Assembly (NCBI RefSeq): GCF_007994075.1
Contig: NZ_VIWU01000001.1
Span: 3,782,001 to 3,846,000 of the forward strand
Length of the DNA: 64,000 bases
Direction of reading: 5' to 3'
From: Pseudonocardia hierapolitana
Lineage (GTDB): Bacteria > Actinomycetota > Actinomycetes > Mycobacteriales > Pseudonocardiaceae
Position 1 is the stretch's first letter, and every line of letters starts with the position of its first letter. The translations under genes were made by a program, and so were the position numbers. Positions 6,786 to 16,031 of the stretch are shown piece after piece. The notes below the pieces were generated by a model. The model had not been told where the DNA came from. It saw only the letters and a program-made list of their open reading frames with translations, and did not search any database.

Positions 6786-9146
6786 GTGAGCTTCCCGCGC
6801 CATCTCGCCCGGCCGATCGGCCTGCTGCTCGGGCTCGGGCTCCTCGCCGGTGTGGTCGTCGCGGGGATGACCTTCCCCGTCGCCGCCGGCCTCGGGCTGG
6901 TCGCGAGCGACACCGGAGACAGCGTCAACACGGTGTCGGCAGACCTCGTGGACGGCCCGCTGCCGCAGACCACCACGGTCACCGACTCGTCCGGCGTGCC
7001 GATCGCGCGGTTCTTCGAGCAGGGCCAGAACCGCCACTCCGTCACGGCCGACCAGATCTCGCCCGCCATGAAGGCGGCGATCGTCGCGATCGAGGACCGG
7101 CGGTTCTACCAGCACCAAGGCGTCGACTGGCAGGGCACGCTGCGTGCCCTCGCGGCCAACTCCGCGTCCGGCACGGTCGTGCAGGGCGCGTCCACGCTCA
7201 CCCAGCAGTACGTCAAGAACTACATGCTCTACGTGGCGGCCGAGACCGAGACGGAGCGGCTCAAGGCCACCGAGCAGACCCCCGCGCGCAAGCTCAAGGA
7301 AGCGCAGATCGCGCTCCAGATGGAGCAGCGGCTCTCCAAGGACGAGATCCTCACCCGGTACCTCAACATCGTCTCGTTCGGCAACGGGGCGGCCGGGATC
7401 GCGGCGGCGGCGCGCACGTACTTCAACACCACGCCCGACCAGCTCACGGTTCCCCAGGCCGCGCTGCTCGCCGGGATGGTCAACAGCACGTCGGCGTTCG
7501 ACCCGGTCACCAACCCGCAGGCCGCGCTCGAGCGGCGCAACCTCGTCATCCAGCAGATGCGTGACCAGCAGATGATCGACCAGGCGCAGGCGGAGGCGGC
7601 GCTCGCCGCGCCGCTCGATCTGGCCGACCCGCTCAACACCCAGCCCAACGGGTGCATCGGCGCGGGCGACGCCGGGTTCTTCTGCAAGTACGTGGTGGAG
7701 TACCTCACCGAGGCCGGGTTCTCCCTCGAGCAGCTCAACCGCGGCGGCTACACGATCAAGAGCACGCTCGACCGCAACGTGCTCAACCACATGAAGGCCT
7801 CGCTCGACGCGGAGGTCCCGCCGCGCCAGCCGAACGTCGCCAACGTGATGTCGGTGGTGCAGCCCGGCACCGAGAAGCACCGCGTGCTCGGCATGGCGTC
7901 CAGCCGCACGTTCGGCCTCGACGCCGAGGAGATGGAGACGAGCTACGGGCTGCCGTACGAGCCGGTCAACCTGGGTGCGGGCTCCACCTACAAGATCTTC
8001 ACCGCCGCCGCGGCCCTCGAGAAGGGCATGGGCATCAACTACGAGCTCTCGGTGCCGCCGAGCGGGTACGCCTCCCCGATCTACGTCGACGGCGCGGGCC
8101 GGCCGCTCCCGGTCCGCAACTCCAACGAGAACATGCCCGAGCGCATGTCGCTCACCGACGCGCTGGCGCAGTCGCCCAACACCGCGTTCATCAAGCTGGA
8201 GGAGTTCACCGGGGTCCCGCCGGTCGTCGACATGGCGGTGCGGCTGGGGATGCGCTCGCTCGCCACCACCCCGTTCGTCGACCCGAGGACCGGCAGGCCG
8301 ACCGACCGCTCGATCGCCGAGGTCACCAAGGCGCAGAACCTGGCGTCGTTCACCCTCGGTGTCAGCCCCACGAGCGTGCTGGAGCTGGCCAACGTCGGCG
8401 CCACGCTCGCCAGCGCTGGCAAGTGGTGCCCGCCCAGCCCGATCGAGTCGATCACCGATGTCGCCGGCAACCCGGTCCCGGTCACCGAGGCCCCCTGCGA
8501 GCAGGCCGTCGAGCCGGGGCTGGCCAACGCGATGTTCAACGCGCTCGGCAAGGACGACCTGCCCGGCGGCACCGCGGCAGGCGCCGCCGGCCAGGTGGGC
8601 TGGAACCGGCCGATGGCCGGCAAGACCGGCACCACCCAGCAGCACAAGTCGGCGGCGTTCGTCGGGTTCGTCCCGCAGATGGCCGGCGCGGTGATCACGT
8701 TCGACAACTCCCGCTCGCCCCGCCCGCTCTGCGACGGCGCGGGCTCGCCGTTCCCGTGTCGCAGCGGCAACATCTTCGGCGGCAAGACGCCCGCCGAGAC
8801 GTGGTTCGGCGCGATGAAACCGCTGCTCGACCCGCTGCCGCCGCTGGCCTTCCCCGTCGTGGAGGACAGGTTCCTCGTCGGTGGCGAGGAGTCCCGCATC
8901 CCCGACGTCATCGGCGACTCGGAGAACGAGGCGCGCGAGGAGCTCGAGGAGGCGGGCTGGCAGGTGTCGGTGCGCGAGGTCGACAACGCGGCCGACCGGG
9001 GCACGGTCGTCGGCCAGAGCCCGCGCGGGTCGGCGCTGCCCGGCGAGACCGTCGAGATCAGCATCTCGAGCGGTGAGGCGCCGCCGGCCCCCGACGCACC
9101 CGGCGACGATGACGACGACGATGACGACGGCGGGGACGGGGACTAG
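6786..9146 (+). CDS. ponA2: Bifunctional class A penicillin-binding protein with PASTA domain (PonA2-like)
   Basis: A 786-residue transglycosylase/transpeptidase that polymerises and cross-links peptidoglycan at the outer face of the membrane. A single N-terminal membrane helix (residues 9-36) is followed by a GT51 domain with EDRRFYQHQGVD at 103-114. The transpeptidase triad is S400-T-Y-K403, S463-P-N465 and K613-T-G615. A PASTA domain occupies about residues 700-765, ahead of an aspartate-rich tail. GTG start with a leaderless promoter, divergent from the WhiB4-like gene as in Rv3681c/Rv3682. The mycobacterial PonA2 is involved in stress and dormancy survival. Confidence 0.92.
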   Translation: MSFPRHLARPIGLLLGLGLLAGVVVAGMTFPVAAGLGLVASDTGDSVNTVSADLVDGPLPQTTTVTDSSGVPIARFFEQGQNRHSVTADQISPAMKAAIVAIEDRRFYQHQGVDWQGTLRALAANSASGTVVQGASTLTQQYVKNYMLYVAAETETERLKATEQTPARKLKEAQIALQMEQRLSKDEILTRYLNIVSFGNGAAGIAAAARTYFNTTPDQLTVPQAALLAGMVNSTSAFDPVTNPQAALERRNLVIQQMRDQQMIDQAQAEAALAAPLDLADPLNTQPNGCIGAGDAGFFCKYVVEYLTEAGFSLEQLNRGGYTIKSTLDRNVLNHMKASLDAEVPPRQPNVANVMSVVQPGTEKHRVLGMASSRTFGLDAEEMETSYGLPYEPVNLGAGSTYKIFTAAAALEKGMGINYELSVPPSGYASPIYVDGAGRPLPVRNSNENMPERMSLTDALAQSPNTAFIKLEEFTGVPPVVDMAVRLGMRSLATTPFVDPRTGRPTDRSIAEVTKAQNLASFTLGVSPTSVLELANVGATLASAGKWCPPSPIESITDVAGNPVPVTEAPCEQAVEPGLANAMFNALGKDDLPGGTAAGAAGQVGWNRPMAGKTGTTQQHKSAAFVGFVPQMAGAVITFDNSRSPRPLCDGAGSPFPCRSGNIFGGKTPAETWFGAMKPLLDPLPPLAFPVVEDRFLVGGEESRIPDVIGDSENEAREELEEAGWQVSVREVDNAADRGTVVGQSPRGSALPGETVEISISSGEAPPAPDAPGDDDDDDDDGGDGD

Positions 9147-9302
9147 CCGGCGGTCGCCGAGCGGACCACAGCCGGACAGCGCGGATCACAGGCGCGCGAC
9201 GCCCTCGAAAGGGGGCCCGCCGCATCCCGCACGCTTCGCCCGTACGGGTGAGCGTTGCGGCGGCACGGCCGGCGCTTCCTCGATCGAGGAGGTACCCGCA
9301 CC

Positions 9303-9308
9303 TACCAT
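9303..9308 (+). promoter_or_regulatory. Leaderless -10 box for the small membrane-protein gene
   Basis: TACCAT is followed by 8 nt and the GTG at 9317. This supports 9317 over the in-frame GTG at 9248 as the start. Confidence 0.45.
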
Positions 9309-9316
9309 CCGCCCGC

Positions 9317-9595
9317 GTGACTGCCTGTTCGGATGGTTCGTCGTCCGCGCGGGACGCGCGTGCCGACGGCTCGTCCGCGGACAGCAGGCCAGGGCCGGCG
9401 GTCCCCCGCCCCCGCACCCCGGGGCCGTCCGATCCGCCGCCGCGGCCGCGGATCGTCGAGGAGCCCGGTATCCTCGGGCTCTCCCGCCTGACCCGCGGGC
9501 GGTTCGGCTCGCGGCTGTTCAACGCGTTCTTCCTGCTGGTGTTCGCGCTGATCATCATCCAGATGATCTCGGCGATCCTCGAGAACCCCTGGTAG
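9317..9595 (+). CDS. Small single-pass membrane protein
   Basis: A 92-residue ORF. The first 55 residues are Pro/Ser/Arg-rich and probably disordered. The end carries one strong membrane helix (LFNAFFLLVFALIIIQMISA) followed by LENPW. The start GTG was chosen for the TACCAT box 8 nt upstream; an in-frame GTG at 9248 would add 23 residues. It lies between the penicillin-binding protein and MFS/kinase genes. I know of no named family, and the function is unknown. Confidence 0.6.
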   Translation: MTACSDGSSSARDARADGSSADSRPGPAVPRPRTPGPSDPPPRPRIVEEPGILGLSRLTRGRFGSRLFNAFFLLVFALIIIQMISAILENPW

Positions 9596-9762
9596 TGCGG
9601 CCGCACGGGCACTGAGAACCCGCTGTGGCGGCGCTGCGGCCCGCACCGGTGTTGTGGGTACCCCCGGATACCCTGACCGACAACGGCAGGCCCACGCCCC
9701 GGAGGAGGTGAGGAGCGATCGCCACGCAGCTGAGCGCCCCCACCTCGCTCCGCGTCCGCAGC

Positions 9763-11736
9763 GTGCTCGCCATCCCGGCGTTCCGCAGGTTGTGGCTCGT
9801 CACCTCGGCCGCGGGCATCTGCGACTGGATGAGCCTGCTCGCGCTCTCCGCACTCGCCACCCAGCTCACCAGCGGTTACGCCGCGCAGAGCTTCGCGCTC
9901 GGCGGGGTGGTGGCCACCAAGCTGTTCCCGGCGCTCGTCCTCGGGCCGCTCGCCGGGGCGCTGGCCGACAAGTTCGACCGCCGCCGCGTGATGGTGGTGT
10001 GCGACCTGCTCCGGTTCGGGCTCTTCGTCTCGATCCCGCTCGTGGGGTCGCTGTGGTGGCTGTTCGTCGCCACGTTCCTGATCGAGATCTGCGCGCTGTT
10101 CTGGATCCCGGCCAAGGACGCGTCGGTGCCCAACCTGCTGCGCAGGCCCGACCAGGTGGAGACGGCCAACCAGCTCAACCTCGTGATGACCTACGGCGTC
10201 GCGGTGATCACCGCGGCCAGCCTGTTCGCGGTGATCACCCGCGTGGGCGGGGTCGTCGGCGGCAGCGGGTCGGCACTGCCCACCGTGTTCGTCGCCCTCG
10301 TCATGAGCGGGGTCGCGTACCTCGTCATCGCGCTCACGGTCTGGTTCCGCATCCCGGAGATCTCGGGGCGCGCCACGGAACGCAGGGCCGCGGGCCCTGG
10401 CCTGATCGCCATGCTCCGCGACGGCGCGTCGTTCGTGGTGCGCACACCGCTGGTCCGCGGGCTGGTCATCGGGATCGTCGGCGCGTTCGCGGCGGGCGGC
10501 ACCGTGGTGGGCTCTGCCACCCTCTACGCGGCCAGCCTCGGTGGCGGCAACGCCGCGTACGGCGTGCTGTTCGCGTCGGTGTTCGTCGGGCTGGCGTTCG
10601 GGATGGGGGCGGCGCCGCGGATGGCCCGCCGCATCCCGCACAACCGGCTGTTCGGCGCGGCGATCGTCGCGGCCGGGATCGCGCTGGTGCTGGTGTCGGT
10701 CGCCCCGCACCTGTTCGTGGCGATCGGCGCCGTCATGCTGGTCGGCGGGTTCGCCGGGATCGCCTTCCTCACCGGCCTCACGATCATCGGCGCGCAGGTC
10801 GCCGACGAGGTCCGCGGCCGGATCGTCGCGTTCGTGCAGTCGATCGTGCGGCTCACGCTGCTCGGCTCGATGGCGCTGGTCCCGCTGATCGTCGGCGTCG
10901 TGAACGCCCGCTGGATCGAGGTGTTCGGCTACCCGGTCCTCGTCGACGGCACCCGCGTGGTGATGCTGGCGGGCGGCATCGTGGCCGCGGTGGTCGGGAT
11001 GCTCGCCTACCGGCAGATGGACGACCGGCGCACCGAGCCGATCCTGCCCGACCTGCTGGCCGCTCTGCGCCGCGGCGAGCCGCGTCACGGCACGGGCGTG
11101 CTGATCGCCGTGGAAGGCGCCGCGGCCGAGGAGACCACCGAGCAGGCGGCCAGGCTGGTCCGGCGGCTGCGGGCAGCCGGCCACCTCGTGGTGGAGCCCG
11201 ACGGCGGGGAACGGGACCGGGAGCGGTGGACCGCGGCCACCCGGGAGGCGGCGCTCTCCGGGCCGCGAGCGCAGGCCCTCGCCGCGGCGGCGGTGCGGGC
11301 CGACCAGGTGGAACGCGTGATCCGGCCCGCGTTGGCCAAGGGAGCGGTGGTGGTGGTCGACAGGTTCCTGGTTAGCCCGCTGGTGCAGTTCGGGGTGGCG
11401 GCCGACCGTGCCTCGTCGGCCGGCCAGCCCGGGCTCGACCCCAGCGAGCTGGAGAGCCTCGCCGCGTGGGCCACCGGCCGGCTGCGGCCGGACGTCTCGG
11501 TGCTGCTCGACAGGGCGCCGGTGGACGCGCCGCCGCAGGTCGGCGGCGTCGCGGGTGAGGAGCACGTGCGCGTGCAGCGGCTGCTCACGCGGATGGCGGC
11601 GGCCGAGCCGCACCGCTACGTGGTGGTCGACCCCGACGGCTCGCCCGAGGAGGTGGCCGAGCGCGTCTTCTCCGGCCTGCAGCCGGTGCTGCCGAAGCCG
11701 CCCGCCCACGACGGTGACGCGGCGGTGGTCCGATGA
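9763..11736 (+). CDS. MFS transporter fused to a degenerate thymidylate kinase domain
   Basis: A 657-residue two-part protein. Residues 1-420 form a 12-helix MFS-like membrane domain (FRRLWLVTSAAGICDWM..., GPLAGALADKFDRRRVM). Residues 440-645 are a thymidylate kinase fold, recognisable from VVVVDRFLVSPLVQFG and the LID-like segment. The P-loop that should read EGxDGxGKST is EGAAAEETTE, so the catalytic Walker A is gone and ATP-dependent kinase activity is doubtful. Similar MFS-Tmk fusions precede holB in Streptomyces and relatives. The GTG at 9763 is the first standard start, but a strong GGAGGAGG at 9701 points to initiation nearer 9718, where only ATC is available. Confidence 0.8.
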   Translation: MLAIPAFRRLWLVTSAAGICDWMSLLALSALATQLTSGYAAQSFALGGVVATKLFPALVLGPLAGALADKFDRRRVMVVCDLLRFGLFVSIPLVGSLWWLFVATFLIEICALFWIPAKDASVPNLLRRPDQVETANQLNLVMTYGVAVITAASLFAVITRVGGVVGGSGSALPTVFVALVMSGVAYLVIALTVWFRIPEISGRATERRAAGPGLIAMLRDGASFVVRTPLVRGLVIGIVGAFAAGGTVVGSATLYAASLGGGNAAYGVLFASVFVGLAFGMGAAPRMARRIPHNRLFGAAIVAAGIALVLVSVAPHLFVAIGAVMLVGGFAGIAFLTGLTIIGAQVADEVRGRIVAFVQSIVRLTLLGSMALVPLIVGVVNARWIEVFGYPVLVDGTRVVMLAGGIVAAVVGMLAYRQMDDRRTEPILPDLLAALRRGEPRHGTGVLIAVEGAAAEETTEQAARLVRRLRAAGHLVVEPDGGERDRERWTAATREAALSGPRAQALAAAAVRADQVERVIRPALAKGAVVVVDRFLVSPLVQFGVAADRASSAGQPGLDPSELESLAAWATGRLRPDVSVLLDRAPVDAPPQVGGVAGEEHVRVQRLLTRMAAAEPHRYVVVDPDGSPEEVAERVFSGLQPVLPKPPAHDGDAAVVR

Positions 11737-11800
11737 GCGAGCTTGCGAGCGAAGCAATGTCACAGCGCCTGTGCGAAGCGACGGCCGAGCGTAGCGAGGC
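11734..11800 (+). repeat. REP-like intergenic element, copy 2
   Basis: TGAGCGAGCTTGCGAGCGAA again begins on the stop codon of the upstream gene. It is followed by GGCCGAGCGTAGCGAGGCC, itself an inverted repeat. The 25-bp core differs from the copy at 3952-3976 at one position (C to G). Confidence 0.6.
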
Positions 11801-11806
11801 CGTTCG

Positions 11807-12958
11807 TTGAGCGTGTGGGACGAGGTGGTGGGGCAGCCGGCCGCCGTCGCAGAGCTCTCGGCCGCGGCGTCCGACCCCGCGGCCATGACCCACGCGTGGC
11901 TCTTCACCGGCCCGCCGGGGTCGGGCCGGTCGGTGGCTGCACGCGCGTTCGCCGCGGCCCTGCAGTGCCCCCTGCACGGGTGCGGGGAGTGCGCGTCCTG
12001 CCACACCGTCCTGGCGGGCACACACTCCGACGTGCGTGAGGTGGTGCCGGAGGGGCTGTCGATCTCGGTGCGGTCGATGCGGCTGCTGGTGCAGTCCGCC
12101 GCCCGCAGGCCGGCCACGGGGCGCTACCAGGTCCTGATCATCACCGACGCCGACCGGCTCACCGAGAACGCCGCCAACGCCCTGCTCAAGTCGATCGAGG
12201 AGCCGCCGGAGCAGACGATCTTCCTGCTCTGCGCGCCGTCGGACCACCCGGAGGACGTCGCCGTCACCATCCGGTCGCGGTGCCGGCCGGTCCCCTTGCG
12301 CACGCCGTCGGCAGCGGCCATCGCCGACGTGCTGGTTCGCAGGGACGGGATCGACCCGGAGACGGCGAGCTGGGCGGCGTCGGTGGCGGGCGGGCACGTC
12401 GGACGGGCGCGCAGGCTCGCTCGCGACCCGGTGGCGCGGGCCCACCGCGAGCTGGTGCTGGGGCTACCGCTGCGCGTGCGCAACCTCGGCGACGCCTTCG
12501 CCTACGCAGGCGACCTGGTCCGCGACGCCAAGGCAGAGGCCACCGAGCTCAGCGAGAGCCGCGACGCGGCCGAGCGCGAGGAGCTCGCCGTCGCGATGGG
12601 TGCCGGTGGCACCGGCAAGGGGGTCGCGGCGGCCGCGCGCGGGGCGAAGGCCGCCGAACGGGACCTGGAGCGCCAGCAGAAGTCGCGCAACACGCGTACC
12701 CAGCGGGATGCGCTCGACCGGGCACTCGTCGACCTGGCCGGATTCCTCCGCGACGCGCTGGTGGTGGGCAGCGGCGCCCAGGTGCCGCTCACCCATCCCG
12801 ACCGCGATGCCGATGTCCGCCGGGCTGCCACCGACTGGTCCGCCGAGTCGGTGCTGCGCCGGCTGGAGGCCGTGCTGGCCTGCCGCACCGCGCTCGACCA
12901 GAACGTGAAGCCGGAGATCGCGGTCGAGGCGATGATGACTGCGCTGCAGCGCGGCTGA
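11807..12958 (+). CDS. holB: DNA polymerase III subunit delta'
   Basis: A 383-residue clamp-loader subunit of the replisome. The AAA+ P-loop is present but reads GPPGSGRS, with Arg in place of the catalytic Lys, as expected for the non-hydrolysing delta' subunit. A four-cysteine zinc module follows (CPLHGCGECASC, residues 46-57). The segment ITDADRLTENAANALLKSIEEPP is the family's most conserved stretch. The TTG at 11807 gives the usual SVWDEVVGQ start; a GTG two codons later is the alternative. It follows the MFS/Tmk fusion, the normal actinobacterial order. Confidence 0.93.
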   Translation: MSVWDEVVGQPAAVAELSAAASDPAAMTHAWLFTGPPGSGRSVAARAFAAALQCPLHGCGECASCHTVLAGTHSDVREVVPEGLSISVRSMRLLVQSAARRPATGRYQVLIITDADRLTENAANALLKSIEEPPEQTIFLLCAPSDHPEDVAVTIRSRCRPVPLRTPSAAAIADVLVRRDGIDPETASWAASVAGGHVGRARRLARDPVARAHRELVLGLPLRVRNLGDAFAYAGDLVRDAKAEATELSESRDAAEREELAVAMGAGGTGKGVAAAARGAKAAERDLERQQKSRNTRTQRDALDRALVDLAGFLRDALVVGSGAQVPLTHPDRDADVRRAATDWSAESVLRRLEAVLACRTALDQNVKPEIAVEAMMTALQRG

Positions 12959-13000
12959 AAACATCGGGCCCTGTCGGCGCCGTCCGGCAGAATCATCCGG

Positions 13001-15757
13001 GTGGGGCATCCGGTGGGCACCGTCATCTCGGCGCGTGAGGCCGAGGTGCTGGCCGCGGTTGGTGAGCACCTGAGCAACGCCGAGATCGCGGCCCGGCTGT
13101 TCATCTCGGTCCGCACCGTCGAGAGCCACGTCTCCTCGCTGCTGCGGAAGCTGGGCGCGGACGACCGCAGGGCGCTCACCCTGATCGCAGGCGAGCGCGT
13201 GGCCACCCAGCCACCGCCCGCCGGCCTCCCGCCGGCGCTCACCTCGTTCGTCGGCCGGGCCAGGGAACGCGCGGAGCTGGCCGCCGCGCTCGACGGGCAG
13301 CGGCTGGTCAGCGCGATCGGGCCGGGCGGGGTGGGGAAGACGCGGCTCGCGCTCGCCGTCGCGTCCGACGTCAGCCACCGGTTCGCCGACGGGGTCTGGT
13401 ACGTCGACCTCGTCCCGGTCACCGACGCCTCCATGATCGCGTCGACGATCGCGGCCGCGCTCGGCCTCGGTGAGCAGCAGGGCCGCACGCGGCAGCAGAC
13501 CGTGCTCGACTGGGCCACCCGCCGGCACGCGTTGCTGCTGCTGGACAACTGCGAGCACCTCCTGGACGGCGTCGCCGATCTCGTGGAGCGGCTGCTCGCC
13601 GGCAGCCCGGGCGTCACGGTGCTCGCCACCAGCCGCGCGCGGCTGTTGCTGCCGTTCGAGCGGGTGTTCCCGGTGGACGGGTTGTCCGTCGGTGACGGCG
13701 CGGACGGCGATGCGGTGGCGCTCTTCGGTGAGCGGGCCGCGGCGGCGGGCGTCGCGCTGGGCCCGGCGGAGCGGTCGCGCATCGCCACGATCTGCCGCGG
13801 GCTCGACGGCGTGCCGCTCGCCATCGAGCTGGCGGCCGCCCGGCTGCCCGCGCTCGGCGTCGACGGTCTGGAGGCCGGGTTGGCCGACCGGCTGCAGCTG
13901 CTCACCGGAGCGCGCCGCGTCGACAGCAGGCACCGGTCCCTGCGCTCCACGCTCGACTGGAGCTACGCGCTGCTCGAACCGCAGGCCAGGGAGGTGCTGC
14001 GCCGGGTGGCGGTGTTCGCCGGGCCGTTCCGGGCCGAGAGCGCGGCGGCGGTGGCGGAGATGGCCCCGCGTGAGGTCGCCGCCCATCTCGCGGCGCTCGC
14101 CGACCACAGCCTGCTGGTGCCCGTCTCGGGCTCCGACGGCACGCGCTACCGGGCGTTGGAGACCGTGCGGCAGTACGGCGTGGAGCTGCTGGACGACGAG
14201 GGCGAGCTCGCGGAGTGCCGCTCCCGGCACCTGAGCTGGGCGTGGCACGCCGGCACCGAGCTGCTCGCCGACGAGGTGGTCGACACGCCCGGCTGGCGGT
14301 CCCGGTTCGACCGGCTCGCCGACGAGCTGCGGGCCGGCCTGGGCTGGGCCGTCGACACCGGCTCGAAGGACGCGTTCGAGGGCAAGATGCTGCTCGCCAC
14401 GCTGTGCCACCGCCGCGGCATCACGAGCGAGGCGCAGTGGCGCTTCGAACAGGCGGCCGAGCTGGCGCCCGACGACCGGCGCGCGGCGGAGGCCCTGCAC
14501 CTCGCCGCGGGGGTGGCGGCCAACCGGCTCGCCGGGGACGACGCGATCCGGCTGCACCGCGCTGCGGCCGACCTCTGCCTCCGCGCGGGCGACACCGCGG
14601 CGGCGGCCCGGAACCTCGCGCGAGCCGCCGAGCTGTTGAACCGGGCGGCCGGCACCATCGCGGCCTGCACCGATGAGCTCGCGCCGCGCGCGCTGCTGGA
14701 CGAGGCCTCGCGCGTGGCGGGCGAGGACCTGGTCACCCGGGCACGTATCGCGGCGGCCGAGGCGTTCGCGGTGCTGGAGACCGAGGAGGCGACTGCCGAG
14801 ATCGTCCACGCCGCCCTGGCCCTCGCGCGCAGGTCGGGCGATGTGATGGCCGAGAGCTCCTCGCTCGACCGGCTCACCACGATCCAGCTCTCTCGCGGGG
14901 AGAGCCGAGCAGCGCTCGCGAGCGCGCTGCACCGCATCGAGCTGCTGACGCCACAGGTGCTCGATCCGTGCGTCGGCTTCGAGCTGTCCGACGCCCACGT
15001 CATGGCCGTCGAGTCCGCGATCGCGGCGGGCGACCTCGAGGAGGCGCGCAGGCTCGCGGAGCGGCTGCGTGACCTCCCACTGCACCGCGAGGACGCGCAC
15101 GTCGCGGTGGCCCGCTTGATCGTGGTGTCCTCCCTCGAAGGCGACTGGGAGCGCGCCCTCGCCGCAGGCGATCGGTTCCGCGAGGGTTGGGAGCGGGCCG
15201 GGAGCCCGCGCGTCCCCACCCTGCGGCGGGCCGCGCGGGCGATGGCCATGGTCCACGGCATGCGCGGTGACACCGCAGGCCATGACGAGTGGATGCGGAT
15301 CGTCACCGCGCTCGTACCCACGGCGCGTCAGAACCACGACCAGCACTCCAGCGCGTTCTTCGAGGCGCTCATGCTGCTCCACCTGGGTCGCGCCCACGAC
15401 GCCGTGCGGTGCCTCGAGATCCCGCCTCACGAGCTGCGGCGCTGGTACCAGGGCATCTGGCGGCCGTGGTACGCCGCGGCGTGGGCCGAGGCGGGGGTGC
15501 TCGCCGGGCAGCCGGACGCCGCGGGGCGCATCGCCGCCGTCCGCGCCACCACGGCCGAGAACGCCGTCACGGCCGCCCTCGTGCACCGCGCGTCGGCCCT
15601 CGCGGCCGGCGACCGCACGGGCGTCCTCGCCGCCGCCGATGCGCTGGAGGCGGCCGGTTGCCGTTACCAGTGGGCCCGCAGCCTCGTCCTCGCCGGTGGC
15701 GCCGACCGCGAGCGGGGCGCGTCGGAGTTGGCCGCGATGGGTGCCGTCGTGGTCTGA
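13001..15757 (+). CDS. LuxR-type HTH / NB-ARC ATPase regulator
   Basis: A 918-residue regulator from a GTG. The LuxR helix-turn-helix is at the N-terminus (residues 10-60, SAREAEVLAAV...LSNAEIAARLFISVRTVESHV). The NB-ARC/AAA ATPase has P-loop GPGGVGKT at 107-114 and Walker B LLLLDNCEHLL. The remaining 450 residues are TPR-like helices. The more familiar LAL regulators carry the LuxR domain at the C-terminus; here the order is reversed. No biosynthetic cluster is adjacent. Such proteins are thought to sense nucleotides and ligands and activate transcription; the target is unknown. Confidence 0.85.
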   Translation: MGHPVGTVISAREAEVLAAVGEHLSNAEIAARLFISVRTVESHVSSLLRKLGADDRRALTLIAGERVATQPPPAGLPPALTSFVGRARERAELAAALDGQRLVSAIGPGGVGKTRLALAVASDVSHRFADGVWYVDLVPVTDASMIASTIAAALGLGEQQGRTRQQTVLDWATRRHALLLLDNCEHLLDGVADLVERLLAGSPGVTVLATSRARLLLPFERVFPVDGLSVGDGADGDAVALFGERAAAAGVALGPAERSRIATICRGLDGVPLAIELAAARLPALGVDGLEAGLADRLQLLTGARRVDSRHRSLRSTLDWSYALLEPQAREVLRRVAVFAGPFRAESAAAVAEMAPREVAAHLAALADHSLLVPVSGSDGTRYRALETVRQYGVELLDDEGELAECRSRHLSWAWHAGTELLADEVVDTPGWRSRFDRLADELRAGLGWAVDTGSKDAFEGKMLLATLCHRRGITSEAQWRFEQAAELAPDDRRAAEALHLAAGVAANRLAGDDAIRLHRAAADLCLRAGDTAAAARNLARAAELLNRAAGTIAACTDELAPRALLDEASRVAGEDLVTRARIAAAEAFAVLETEEATAEIVHAALALARRSGDVMAESSSLDRLTTIQLSRGESRAALASALHRIELLTPQVLDPCVGFELSDAHVMAVESAIAAGDLEEARRLAERLRDLPLHREDAHVAVARLIVVSSLEGDWERALAAGDRFREGWERAGSPRVPTLRRAARAMAMVHGMRGDTAGHDEWMRIVTALVPTARQNHDQHSSAFFEALMLLHLGRAHDAVRCLEIPPHELRRWYQGIWRPWYAAAWAEAGVLAGQPDAAGRIAAVRATTAENAVTAALVHRASALAAGDRTGVLAAADALEAAGCRYQWARSLVLAGGADRERGASELAAMGAVVV

Positions 15758-15842
15758 GTGCGGCACGCACGGACCCGAATCCGTGGTCGGTCCGTGGTCC
15801 GCACGGATGTCCCGGCCGCCGCGGCCGACGATCGTTCCAGGC

Positions 15843-16031
15843 ATGCTGAACCAGCTCCACGCCGCCGCCGACATCGCCGCCGACCGCCGCCGTGCCCTGC
15901 AGGCGGAGGCCGACGCCTACCGGCTCGCCCGCACGGCCGGGCGCGCCCCGTCGGCGTCCGGAGCGCGGCCCGCCCGGCGTCGCGGCTGGTTTCAGCTGCT
16001 GCGGGTGCGCGCCGGCAGGGCGTCCGCATAG
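15843..16031 (+). CDS. Small basic hypothetical protein
   Basis: A 62-residue ORF from an ATG, rich in Ala and Arg (HAAADIAADRRRALQAEADA... then RRRGWFQLLRVRAGR). No clear ribosome site is visible, and it overlaps the convergent WYL-regulator gene by 40 bp. It may be a real small protein or chance coding in GC-rich sequence. Confidence 0.35.
   Translation: MLNQLHAAADIAADRRRALQAEADAYRLARTAGRAPSASGARPARRRGWFQLLRVRAGRASA

Noticed and set aside
9654..11375. Alternative plus-strand frame over the MFS/kinase gene
   Set aside because: Arg/Gly/His-rich shadow; the chosen frame has clear membrane helices.
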